Shown here in pieces: positions 40,752 through 48,761 of a stretch of 64,000 nucleotides of DNA. The position numbers and the translations under genes were made by a program. The notes under the pieces are model-generated. The model made no database searches and was not told the DNA's origin. It saw nothing but the letters and a program-made list of their open reading frames with translations. How positions within the stretch are numbered: position 1 is the stretch's first letter; each line of letters starts with the position of its first letter. This DNA is from CAZEHJ01 sp964512485 (GTDB lineage: Bacteria; Bacteroidota; Rhodothermia; Rhodothermales; UBA10348). The stretch spans positions 1-64,000 of the forward strand of contig CAZEHJ010000005.1 of assembly GCA_964512485.1 (NCBI GenBank), read 5' to 3'.

Positions 40752-42379
40752 TTCACCGACTTATAGACAGGGTAATCAGCGCCAGCTGTCGCCCAATCAT
40801 CCATCTGGGCCCAGTTGACCAGACCGTCGTCAGAACGAGGTTCAAGGAGATAGAACAGAAGTCGGGCAAGCGGTTGGGTCGCGGGCACTAAAAGGCTTCC
40901 TTCGTCCAATGTCACATCCCTCGTAGTGTATGCACCCCACAGGGTTTTCTCCACCAGTTGCTGGAATTCGCGAGGTGATGCTGACGTTGAGTCTATTGCG
41001 AATACGCGCGCGGTCCTCGTCATCTTGGTGTCCATTGTGGAATACTCAATTCCGTGAGTATCCAGGTATTTTCCAACCACTTGAGCAGCTTGCGAGTCGA
41101 CAAAGTAGAAATTCGGGAGAGCCTCCGTTTCGACGGGCTGGAATGCACCAAACTCAGGCAAGGCCATGAAATAGGTGGAATCCAGTCGCTCGAAATAGGT
41201 CGCACCGCTATACGGGTTGACCTTCGATTCAACCGCTCCCATCAAGATTTCAGTGGACTCTGAATTCTGGGCGGGACGAAACCGGACGCCCAACTCCAGA
41301 CCGGCCTGAGAAGATGCATCCGCGGCGTGGACGGTTTCCTGTATGTCTGAAACGTGCGCGGCAGCATAATCAACGATCGCTTCAACGAAATACAGGCTTG
41401 CCAGAATTCGCTCTTCGAAGGTGGCGTACGAATATGCTTCACTCAGTATGGGGATACGGTTTCGCAATCCGATATAGTTGTTGTTGAAGCGAGGTCTGTG
41501 ATCGAATGTGTACCAGCCAGGATCACCTCTTCTGAAAGGAAGGTTTCCGTAGTAGTATGAATCCCAGCCACTCCTTTCCATTACAGCGCTGCGTACCGTT
41601 GGCAACAAGTCATTTCTCAAAAGACTGTCGATTCCACCGTCGGTGTTTGGATTCAAGGCGGGAGAATAGGTTAGGTGGTATCCATGGCGAGTGCCGTTGG
41701 TCGTATGCAGATCTATCGCGACGTAAGGATCGTATTCGTTCATCAATCTGATCAACGATCTGGCTTCCGGACTTTTCACCTTCATGTGATCCCGATTCAG
41801 GTCGAGGCCCTGGGCGTTCGGGCGTTGCCCCATGCCCGCCAACGGCCCGTTCTGGCGGCCACGATTAAACAGATTGACCCGTTCGTTTCCGTCAGAATTG
41901 TAAATGGGTGCAATCAGCAGCACCACCGAATCAGCCCAGTCGGCGTGCTGACCAGACGCCAGCGAACGAATAAGCATCAACATGGCTTCTTTTCCACAGA
42001 CTTCGCCGGCGTGGATATTACCCTGTACAAAGACACGTAATTTGCCCGAATCCATCACAGTCTGCGCGCTGGCATCCTCGACGTCACCAAACACAACAAG
42101 TGGCATGGACCGGCCTTCTACTGTATACCCGAATGTGGTCAAATGAAGGTTTGGATGCTGCGAGACGGCGACATCCAGGAAGGCCATTACTTCATTATAT
42201 CTGGTCGTCTCTTCAAACCCGGACCGCTCCGGAGCTGTCAACAGAAACGACAGGTCCGCATTCTGACCCGAGCTTTGCTCGGTTGTCAGCAGACCCTGAA
42301 ATATCAGCAGAAGGAATACCAATTTGAATAAATTGGCCGCTTCTCTGAGTCGATACGGACACTTAATGATGTCGGTCAA
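40748..42379 (-). CDS. Exported M14 zinc carboxypeptidase
   Basis: This is a metallocarboxypeptidase of 543 residues with an N-terminal signal peptide (hydrophobic 17-32, cleavage likely near 38-39 SSGQ/N). The zinc ligands are His123 and Glu126 in NIHAGEVCGKE and the histidine in VAIDLHTTNGTRHGYH; the catalytic glutamate is probably in PILSEAYSYATFEER. After about residue 345 comes a domain with no clear family. The start is TTG at 42379 and overlaps the stop of the bTHX gene by 2 bases, so the two are coupled. It probably acts in the periplasm or outside on peptides or muropeptides. Confidence 0.85.
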   Translation of the reverse strand: MTDIIKCPYRLREAANLFKLVFLLLIFQGLLTTEQSSGQNADLSFLLTAPERSGFEETTRYNEVMAFLDVAVSQHPNLHLTTFGYTVEGRSMPLVVFGDVEDASAQTVMDSGKLRVFVQGNIHAGEVCGKEAMLMLIRSLASGQHADWADSVVLLIAPIYNSDGNERVNLFNRGRQNGPLAGMGQRPNAQGLDLNRDHMKVKSPEARSLIRLMNEYDPYVAIDLHTTNGTRHGYHLTYSPALNPNTDGGIDSLLRNDLLPTVRSAVMERSGWDSYYYGNLPFRRGDPGWYTFDHRPRFNNNYIGLRNRIPILSEAYSYATFEERILASLYFVEAIVDYAAAHVSDIQETVHAADASSQAGLELGVRFRPAQNSESTEILMGAVESKVNPYSGATYFERLDSTYFMALPEFGAFQPVETEALPNFYFVDSQAAQVVGKYLDTHGIEYSTMDTKMTRTARVFAIDSTSASPREFQQLVEKTLWGAYTTRDVTLDEGSLLVPATQPLARLLFYLLEPRSDDGLVNWAQMDDWATAGADYPVYKSVN

Positions 42380-42477
42380 GATTTTTTAGCCTTTTTCGCT
42401 TTCTTCCGAGGGCGTGTTCGTCCGTAGGACTTGTTGGTGATTTTTCCTTTTCTGGATCGTTTGTCGCCTTTTCCCAT
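42376..42477 (-). CDS. thx: 30S ribosomal protein bTHX
   Basis: This 33-residue basic peptide begins MGKGDKRSRKGKI and continues TNKSYGRTRPRKKAKKAKKS. That matches bTHX, the small protein in the head of the Thermus and Bacteroidota 30S subunit, whose family reads MGKGDKRTRRGKI and then YGKSRPRKKK. Length, charge and the GKGDKR start are convincing. It is too short for most automatic calls. The stop overlaps the TTG start of the M14 peptidase gene, and a short hairpin lies in its leader. Confidence 0.93.
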   Translation of the reverse strand: MGKGDKRSRKGKITNKSYGRTRPRKKAKKAKKS

Positions 42478-42499
42478 TTTTCCGTGGGGTCTATGAGTT

Positions 42500-42522
42500 G
42501 AAACGTGAGAAGTATACGTTTC
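42500..42522 (-). promoter_or_regulatory. Short hairpin in the bTHX leader
   Basis: GAAACGT (42500-42506) and ACGTTTC (42516-42522) form a 7-bp inverted repeat with a 9-base loop, 22 bases upstream of the bTHX ATG. It could be a leader RNA structure or an operator; nothing in the sequence decides. Confidence 0.3.
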
Positions 42523-42728
42523 TGAGGTCACTTATGCCCCTGTCACATTCTCCTATCGGCCTTCGTACATGCAGAGCGTCATTTGTTTTGAACGACCTTC
42601 CCAGACCATCATGACTGCCCTTTCTCAAAAATGAAACGAAGAGTTTGCATGGCCGTTGAAGCGCTTCGAAAACCGGACCGTATCTTCGGATAGATACACT
42701 AGACTAACCCGACATCCACCTGCGTCGT

Positions 42729-43796
42729 ATGGCCTCGAAGCCCAAAGACATTACCCTCTCAATCACCCCTGAAACGAGGGTTGACTTGATTGATGTCACC
42801 GAGCGAGTCACCAATGAAAATGGCGACTTTTTTGACGAGTACCGCAAGAGTGCGTACGCCTCGCACCACACGACGGCAGGATACTTTGAACAGAGCTTCG
42901 CTCGCAGGCTCAAGGATAACCCGGAAGCACTCGAAGCTTATGTGGGCTCGTTCAAAAAGCTTTTTCCGCCTGATGCCGACTATCGTCACGATCAGATGGA
43001 GTTCAGGGACGAACTGTCGGACGAACAGAAACTGGTAGAGCCCAAAAACGCAGATTCCCACCTGACGTATATCGGGTCGGGTCTTGAAAACTGCGTCACC
43101 TATCTGAATGACAGCCGATCACCGGTCTATTTCGTCGATCTCGACGGAACCAACGGTTCCGAACGTCGCAACAGAAAGACGACTGTCATCGGCTACAACA
43201 AAGATGTTGTTGTCGAAGAGCACCTGCTGAAACTGCAGATGTCCAATCACCCGATCGATGCCATCAACTTCTGGGACGAACGTGTCGGCGTGCTCCAGAT
43301 GATAGAAGAGAAGATCAAAGAGCTGGGAATTGAAAAGGGACGTGTCGACCTCTCACTGGCCGCTGATGAGCGGAACACCGGACTGACGGTGAATGAGTAT
43401 GAGACTCTGCTGATGCGACACGACCTTCCAGAAGTGCTCAAAAACCCGATCAGATTCATGGCCCAGCGTGGCGTGAACATGATCAAGGATCCTGCAGCCA
43501 TCAAGGAAAAGGCCAAGGACTACATGAAATACGATCTCGTCCACGTTGTGAACGAGTTTGTTGATCATATGGGGCTCAGCGAGTCCGTGTTCGAACGTAT
43601 CATCGACAAATTTATCCAGGTGCCTGCCTCTCGCTTTTTGCGAATGAAGCGTAAAGTCAGCCTTATCGTTTCCGATGATGAATCAGGCCAGGGAAAAATT
43701 GTCAACGGAACGTATCAGAGTCCGATTCTGGTTCAATGGCGACGCAATGATGAGCGCGTCCGAACGGTAAATGTGAAGTTTACCAGGTTCGAGTAG
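42729..43796 (+). CDS. YjbQ/UPF0047-like protein with a large C-terminal domain
   Basis: The N-terminal 160 residues carry the YjbQ (UPF0047) signature: the IDVTERV strand, SHHTTAG (45-51), YRHDQM (85-90), NADSHL (107-112), a GSGLENCV strand and SPVYFVDLDG (131-140). YjbQ proteins are about 140 residues, trimeric and of uncertain function; thiamine-phosphate-synthase-like activity has been reported. Here the protein is 355 residues: an insert between TTAG and YRH, and about 195 extra residues with helical segments (FMAQRGVNMIKDPAAIKEKAKDYM, in part MIKDPAAIKEKAKDYM) and a basic beta end. I know no family for that part. Confidence 0.7.
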   Translation: MASKPKDITLSITPETRVDLIDVTERVTNENGDFFDEYRKSAYASHHTTAGYFEQSFARRLKDNPEALEAYVGSFKKLFPPDADYRHDQMEFRDELSDEQKLVEPKNADSHLTYIGSGLENCVTYLNDSRSPVYFVDLDGTNGSERRNRKTTVIGYNKDVVVEEHLLKLQMSNHPIDAINFWDERVGVLQMIEEKIKELGIEKGRVDLSLAADERNTGLTVNEYETLLMRHDLPEVLKNPIRFMAQRGVNMIKDPAAIKEKAKDYMKYDLVHVVNEFVDHMGLSESVFERIIDKFIQVPASRFLRMKRKVSLIVSDDESGQGKIVNGTYQSPILVQWRRNDERVRTVNVKFTRFE

Positions 43797-43815
43797 AGCC
43801 GCAGTCTTGCTTGGC

Positions 43816-43879
43816 CGCTGTGTTGCCTGAGCGCTGTGTTGCCCGAGCGCTGTGTTGCCTGAGGGCTGTGTTGCCCGGC
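43816..43879. repeat. 16-base tandem repeat, four copies
   Basis: Four adjacent 16-base units, CGCTGTGTTGCCTGAG and close variants, start at 43816, 43832, 43848 and 43864, right after the YjbQ-like gene. Units two and four have CCC for CCT in the middle, and the last is diverged at its ends. No unique spacers separate them, so this is not CRISPR. It lies beside the assembly join and is probably the reason that the assembly broke here. Confidence 0.85.
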
Positions 43880-44074
43880 CAATTTCGGCTCGGCACTCTC
43901 ATCTGATCAGATCAGGGACNNNNNNNNNNNNNNNNNNNNNNNNNNNNNNNNNNNNNNNNNNNNNNNNNNNNNNNNNNNNNNNNNNNNNNNNNNNNNNNNN
44001 NNNNNNNNNNNNNNNNNNNGCTGTGTTGCCCGGCCAATTTCGGCTCGGCACTCTCATCTGATCAGATCAGGGAC
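43865..44074. other. Second 100-base N gap flanked by an exact 55-base duplication
   Basis: Bases 43865-43919 and 44020-44074 are identical, with exactly 100 Ns (43920-44019) between. The pattern equals that in pnp. If the ends truly overlap, the tandem repeat lies directly beside the 3' end of the SDR gene and the gap is artificial; the number of 16-base units in the genome could then differ from the four seen. Confidence 0.85.
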
Positions 44075-44838
44075 TTGGACTGAACGCCGTCCACCGTGAT
44101 ACACGCCCCGGAAATCCAGCTCGCGCGACCCGACGACAGAAACGTCACGACATCGGCGACTTCTTCGGCCGAACCAAACCGGCCAAGTGGAATGTTTTCG
44201 CTCACGAATGTCGCCATCCCTTCCGGATCGGAAATGCATCGTTTGTCCCAAGAGCCTCCTGGAAAACGAATGGAACCCGGAGCTACTGAATTGACGCGTA
44301 TTCCGTCTGAACCGAGTTCGATAGCCATGATTTTGGCCGCACTGATCAAGGCCGATTTGGTCGTGTTGTAAATTGAAAGGCCCGGTCCTCCAGCCTCACG
44401 TCCGAAAATTGATGATATGAAGATGATGGATCCGGAACCCGATTCTCGCATTTGCGGAATCACGGCACGTGCCGTTCGCAAGTGGGCGTTCAGATTCAAT
44501 TCCATGATGTCACTCCAGTCCTCGTCAGTCGTGTCGGCGAACAATCCACGTCTGTTTCCGCCGGCGCTGGCAACGAGAATGTCGATTCCACCGAATGACG
44601 ATGTGGCTGCCGACGCCAGTGTGGCTCCGGCATCAGCATCCGTAACGTCCAGCACAATGGTTTCGACTCGAGTTCCGGACTCGCGAATCTCCGAGGCCGT
44701 CGATTCTAGCGTGTCCTGGCCACGGGCACACAGAACCAGATTGCATCCCTCTGCAGCGAGAGAAACAGCGATAGCTTTACCTATTCCTCTGCTTGCTCCT
44801 GTAACGATCGCGGTTTTTCCGGTGAGGCCCAGATCCAT
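44062..44838 (-). CDS. Short-chain dehydrogenase/reductase
   Basis: This is a classical SDR oxidoreductase, 258 residues. The cofactor motif TGASRGIG is at 13-20, ILVASAGG is the structural NAG-type motif, and the catalytic set is Ser in FISSIFG with YNTTK (Tyr and Lys). The IRVNSVAPG and ITVDG segments are typical. The residues after the cofactor glycine loop (LCARGQDTLE) suggest NADP(H). The substrate is unknown; members of this size include 3-ketoacyl reductases and many others. Its last 13 bases lie inside the second copy of the 55-base duplication. Confidence 0.88.
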   Translation of the reverse strand: MDLGLTGKTAIVTGASRGIGKAIAVSLAAEGCNLVLCARGQDTLESTASEIRESGTRVETIVLDVTDADAGATLASAATSSFGGIDILVASAGGNRRGLFADTTDEDWSDIMELNLNAHLRTARAVIPQMRESGSGSIIFISSIFGREAGGPGLSIYNTTKSALISAAKIMAIELGSDGIRVNSVAPGSIRFPGGSWDKRCISDPEGMATFVSENIPLGRFGSAEEVADVVTFLSSGRASWISGACITVDGVQSKSLI

Positions 44839-44975
44839 GTAATTATCTTTGTTGTTTCATGACTTGATACGGCTGAAAATAGCGATCTTTCACCGTATGA
44901 TTGCGTTCCAATCTTCCCTATTCGAAAGAAAACTCCCCAAAGAACCCGCAAGGGCGAATCCAATAGAATTCTGTC

Positions 44976-45497
44976 ATGATCGATTACTCAGACCTGTTTC
45001 CATCCCTTCCCTCTGATACCGACGCCTGGCTGTACGTAGCCGATCGTCGTCTCGCAGAGTCCGAGGTCCAGACGTTGCAGCAGTTGATGTCTGACTTCAG
45101 GCGAGGCTGGTCCTCGCACGGACGCGAGGTCCTTTCGGACGCAACTGTTATCGACAATCAGATTGTCATTATCGCCGCGACGGTGCGGCAGGGTGAAATA
45201 TCCGGTTGCGGAATAGATAAATCACTTGACGTAATTGATGAGTTCTCGCGGTCCAATGGATTCTCCTGGGTCAACTCACTCATGATTCCTTTCAGGAAGG
45301 ATGACGGAGCTCTCGCCACGGCAACGAGGTCGTCATTCCGGGAGATGGCCGACAGCGGCACAGTCCACAACGGAACACGTGTGATCGATATTTCCCTCAG
45401 GAAACTGGACAATATTCGGCAAGGAAAATTTGAACTGCCAGCAGGTGAAAGCTGGCATGCGCGTGTATTTCAGTTGAATCAGCTTCAATCATCGTAA
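44976..45497 (+). CDS. Conserved Bacteroidota protein of unknown function (misnamed 'ABC transporter ATPase')
   Basis: The 173-residue protein matches, from memory, a short family in Bacteroidota often labelled 'ABC transporter ATPase'. Shared pieces are AWLYVADRRLAESEV, the GWSSHGREV block, SGCGIDKSLDVIDEFSR and the C-terminal LPAGESWHARVFQL. It has no Walker A or ABC signature, so the label is wrong. A single conserved cysteine in SGCGIDKS is notable. It lies 5 bases before a K+ channel gene and is likely co-transcribed with it. The function is unknown. Confidence 0.75.
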   Translation: MIDYSDLFPSLPSDTDAWLYVADRRLAESEVQTLQQLMSDFRRGWSSHGREVLSDATVIDNQIVIIAATVRQGEISGCGIDKSLDVIDEFSRSNGFSWVNSLMIPFRKDDGALATATRSSFREMADSGTVHNGTRVIDISLRKLDNIRQGKFELPAGESWHARVFQLNQLQSS

Positions 45498-45502
45498 GAC
45501 GA

Positions 45503-46546
45503 ATGGGATCATTCGATTCTTTGCCGAGAGATCGATCCACGACGGGTATTTTCGCCAGTCGGGAGCTTCTTGTCGCCAATGTGTTTTTGGCCGCCGTTCT
45601 ACTGGTTGGTACCCTCGGCTATTCCCTGATTGAGGGATGGCCGTGGCAGGACAGCCTCTACATGACTTTCATTACCCTGACGACTATCGGGTTTCAGGAA
45701 GTTCATGAACTGTCCATGTCCGGTCGCCTGTTCACTATTTTTGTTGGGTTGACTGGAATCGGAAGTGTGGCATTCATTGCTACCCGAACTGCCCAGGTCC
45801 TGCTCAATACCAGTTCTTTTCGACATCGAGCCATGATGAAATCTATAAACGCAACGAGCGACCATTACATCCTGGCAGGATTTGGTCGCATCGGACACCG
45901 TATCGCCTTGGACCTTCAGAGAAATGAGGTCCCGTTTGTTGTCATTGAAATGAATGACGAGAAACAGGAAGCAATCGAGCGAACGGGAATGAAATATTTG
46001 ATGGGCGATGCGGAAGATGAAGAAGTCCTCAAAGCTGCGGAAATCGAAAAAGCCAAAGGTCTCATCCTGACTCTTCCAGAAGACCGAGCCAATGTCTTCG
46101 CAACGCTTGTTGCCCGCGAACTCAATCCTGATCTCTTCATTTTGGTACGAACCGATACCAATGCGAACCGCCGCAAATTGATCAGATCCGGAGCCGACAA
46201 AGTCGTCGCCCCGTATGAGATCGGCGCCGACCGGATGGCACAGGTGCTCCTGCGCCCATCGGTTGACCGGTTCATGGAGAGAGTCTTGCAGGCTGGCGCG
46301 CTGAACTACACCATGGATGAGGTCGTGGTCATGCCCGGCTCTCCACTGGCAGGCAAGACGCTGCAGGAAGCCAACTTCAGACAGCAGTTTGATGCCATCG
46401 TGGTAGCTGTCATGGACGCGACCACCCTCAACATGTCCTTTAATCCGAGTCCGGCAGAAACGATCAAGGCCGATGACACTCTCATTGTCATGGGCAGCTC
46501 CGAGATGATTTCGAGACTCAAAAAAGACGGTTGTACGTCACGATAA
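45503..46546 (+). CDS. Two-transmembrane potassium channel with RCK (TrkA) domains
   Basis: This is an MthK-like channel subunit, 347 residues. Two membrane helices (about 22-42 and 74-95) flank a pore loop with the filter TLTTIGFQE (60-66 TTIGFQE), where Gln65 stands in place of the usual Gly of GFG/GYG. An RCK N-terminal Rossmann domain follows (GFGRIGHRIALDL, then an acidic loop EMNDEK fitting nucleotide or ligand binding) and a TrkA_C domain (about 270-340; VVMPGSPLAGKTLQEANFR). It should control K+ flux and salt or pH balance. The altered filter may affect selectivity. Confidence 0.88.
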   Translation: MGSFDSLPRDRSTTGIFASRELLVANVFLAAVLLVGTLGYSLIEGWPWQDSLYMTFITLTTIGFQEVHELSMSGRLFTIFVGLTGIGSVAFIATRTAQVLLNTSSFRHRAMMKSINATSDHYILAGFGRIGHRIALDLQRNEVPFVVIEMNDEKQEAIERTGMKYLMGDAEDEEVLKAAEIEKAKGLILTLPEDRANVFATLVARELNPDLFILVRTDTNANRRKLIRSGADKVVAPYEIGADRMAQVLLRPSVDRFMERVLQAGALNYTMDEVVVMPGSPLAGKTLQEANFRQQFDAIVVAVMDATTLNMSFNPSPAETIKADDTLIVMGSSEMISRLKKDGCTSR

Positions 46547-46660
46547 GCCAATTTGGGAAGCTTCCAGTGTTTCTGCGATAATGGAACGATTGTTGGGTCA
46601 ACGACATTCACGGTTTGAGCAGCAAATTTGCATCCATCTGATCCTCAACAGAGCGTCATA

Positions 46661-47608
46661 ATGAACAGACTCGTTCTTCTGGTACTGGCAGGGCTGATAT
46701 TTGTCAGCACCCGCCAAAGTTCAGCTCAGTTTTACCTGAATCAGGGTGAACTTGCTGAGCTGATGAAGGAGTGCACTCCAGAACTGGAGCGACTCCCGGC
46801 CGTGAATTACAGCTACAAGGTCCTCTACAACTCCAGGGGCAACAATGTCCTCGCGCGCAACACGTTCTACAAAATTATCGGAGAAGGCGACGTCAACAAA
46901 GGTAACCGTCGCTCCCTTCTCGTCGGACTGTTGAATCGGAAATTGATGCATCAGGTGAGCATCGGCGACACTCTTGTCGTTCCAGACAAATGGGAGCTGG
47001 ATTTCTGCGCCTACTCACCTTTCCCCCGATTTTATGCCGGGGGTCTCTCCTTCGAAAAGCTGTTTGTCATCGACAAGTCGATACAGGCCTGGGCAGCGTA
47101 CGAAAGTGGCCGCTTGGCTCGCTGGGGCATCGTGAACACGGGTGATGCGGCACACCGCACGCCCAACGGCCGTTTCAATTTCAACTGGAAGACCGAGTAT
47201 CGCGTCTCCTCGCACAGCCCTCCGGGCGAACCATGGGAGATGTACTGGGTTTTCAATTTTGTTGAGAACAGAGGAATCCATGTCCATCAATATCCGATGC
47301 CTTCCGGTGGCCCGATGTCACACGGCTGCGTCCGATTGGTTGATGAGGATGCCAAGTGGATCTACGACTGGGCCGATACATGGAAAAAAGGCTCACGCGG
47401 ATTCAAATCGGGACACGGTACGATTGCAAGCCCCGGTACTACGCTCATTGTTGTCGGAGATGATCCTCCGGGCAATCCTGAAACATTTACCTCGGAAGAT
47501 CGCCGCCCGGTCTTGAGACCGGTGAATCTGCCAGCGCATCCCTATGACGTTTCACCCGGAACTACGCAGCAGAAGTACTTTGATCGTATCAGGGGTACAA
47601 ACCCCTGA
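46661..47608 (+). CDS. Exported L,D-transpeptidase (YkuD domain)
   Basis: L,D-transpeptidases cross-link peptidoglycan between diaminopimelate residues or attach proteins to it. The ATG at 46661 gives a signal peptide MNRLVLLVLAGLIFVSTRQSSAQ (in part LVLLVLAGLIFVS) and 315 residues; the frame is open to a TTG at 46628. The YkuD active site HQYPMPSGGPMSHGCVRL is present, with Cys223. A LysM-like or unique region of about 80 residues precedes it (ENDPS type not seen). It is periplasmic and faces convergent lepB. Confidence 0.9.
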   Translation: MNRLVLLVLAGLIFVSTRQSSAQFYLNQGELAELMKECTPELERLPAVNYSYKVLYNSRGNNVLARNTFYKIIGEGDVNKGNRRSLLVGLLNRKLMHQVSIGDTLVVPDKWELDFCAYSPFPRFYAGGLSFEKLFVIDKSIQAWAAYESGRLARWGIVNTGDAAHRTPNGRFNFNWKTEYRVSSHSPPGEPWEMYWVFNFVENRGIHVHQYPMPSGGPMSHGCVRLVDEDAKWIYDWADTWKKGSRGFKSGHGTIASPGTTLIVVGDDPPGNPETFTSEDRRPVLRPVNLPAHPYDVSPGTTQQKYFDRIRGTNP

Positions 47609-47631
47609 GCCCTCTTCCCTTATGGGAGTGG

Positions 47632-48753
47632 TCAGTGGATCAGCGAGAACAGTCTGCTGAATCTTGGTAGCATGGCGTCCTTGTCCCACGAGAAGTAGAC
47701 GAGGAGTGCCTTCCCGACAACGTGATCCATCGGAACGAACCCCCAGAAACGACTGTCCTCCGAGTTGTCACGGTTATCGCCCATTGCGAAGTAGTAGTCC
47801 TGTTCAAACGTGTATTGTGTGGCTACCTGCCCATCAATGATGTACTGGCCGGTGGCAGCTTGAGACGTTGTATGACCTTCATAACGGGAAATAACCGTTT
47901 CGTAGGCTGTCCACGTTTCGTCATTCAAGGGAATAGTCTCCCCTTCCTGCGGAATTTTGATCGGACCGAAGTTATCCGGTGTCCACCCCTGTCCCGGAGG
48001 GTACATAGCCGCATCGTAGACGGCGTTGTACGGGAGAATCGATGGCTCAACGCGTTCCACCCATGGCCATGCGGCAATGGTCTGGACAGCCTGTTCTGTT
48101 GCCATCAATTGCACAACGGGCTGATCCGCGCCCTGGACGTTGGTGATTCCCATCTCTTCCAACGCCAGCCGTGGAAGCTGAACACGCGGGTCGGACTTGT
48201 GGATTTTCCAAAGCTGCTGCATTCCGGGCATCAGGTCCTGGCCCATTCCGTCAACGACTACTCGTTTGTTTACGATCTGGATGGTCTCTCCGGGTAGACC
48301 TACAATTCTCTTGATGTAGTGCATGCGGCGTTCGATGACGTCGACATCATCGGCGGGCCAGTTGAACACGACTGCATCTCCTTTCTTGACCGAGGAAAAT
48401 CCCGGAATGCGGAAATGTGGAAAAGAGAGCCCCTTCAGGTACACCGACGTGAAAGGAATACCGAGAGTCATCGGCGTCCGTGTGCCGTAATGCAGTTTGG
48501 AAACGAACAGATAGTCGCCCACCAGGAGGGTCTTTTCCATCGAAGGAGTGGGAATCCTGAAGAGATCGAAAAACAACGTTCTCAGGATCACCATCACGAC
48601 TACGGCAAAAACCATCGCGTCGATCCATTCCCTCAACTTTCCCTTCTGAGGCCCTGATTCTTTCGTTGAACCCGATCCTTTCCTGGAAGTCTGCCTTCCG
48701 GCTTTACGCTTCTTGCGCTCTTCTCTACGTGCGTCTGCGCGGCTTTTTCCCAC
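47632..48753 (-). CDS. lepB: Signal peptidase I
   Basis: LepB removes signal peptides from exported proteins at the membrane. The 373-residue protein has a long basic N-terminus (about 1-40), one membrane helix at about 43-63, and the Ser-Lys dyad: Ser71 in TPSMEKTLLVGD and Lys148 in YIKRIVGLPGE. The C-terminal box MGDNRDNSEDSRFWGFVP is complete. An insert of about 130 residues separates the GLPGE block and MGDNRDNS, making the protein longer than E. coli LepB (324), as in other Bacteroidota. It lies 8 bases after the exported-protein gene, so lepA, that gene and lepB form an operon. Confidence 0.95.
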   Translation of the reverse strand: MGKSRADARREERKKRKAGRQTSRKGSGSTKESGPQKGKLREWIDAMVFAVVVMVILRTLFFDLFRIPTPSMEKTLLVGDYLFVSKLHYGTRTPMTLGIPFTSVYLKGLSFPHFRIPGFSSVKKGDAVVFNWPADDVDVIERRMHYIKRIVGLPGETIQIVNKRVVVDGMGQDLMPGMQQLWKIHKSDPRVQLPRLALEEMGITNVQGADQPVVQLMATEQAVQTIAAWPWVERVEPSILPYNAVYDAAMYPPGQGWTPDNFGPIKIPQEGETIPLNDETWTAYETVISRYEGHTTSQAATGQYIIDGQVATQYTFEQDYYFAMGDNRDNSEDSRFWGFVPMDHVVGKALLVYFSWDKDAMLPRFSRLFSLIH

Positions 48754-48761
48754 GGAAATCT

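Noticed and set aside
43816..43879. 16-base repeat as a CRISPR array
   Set aside because: Units are adjacent without unique spacers and no cas gene is present.
47590..47607. CAGGGGT/ACCCCTG hairpin at the transpeptidase stop
   Set aside because: It is not followed by a T run on either strand, so I do not call it a terminator.
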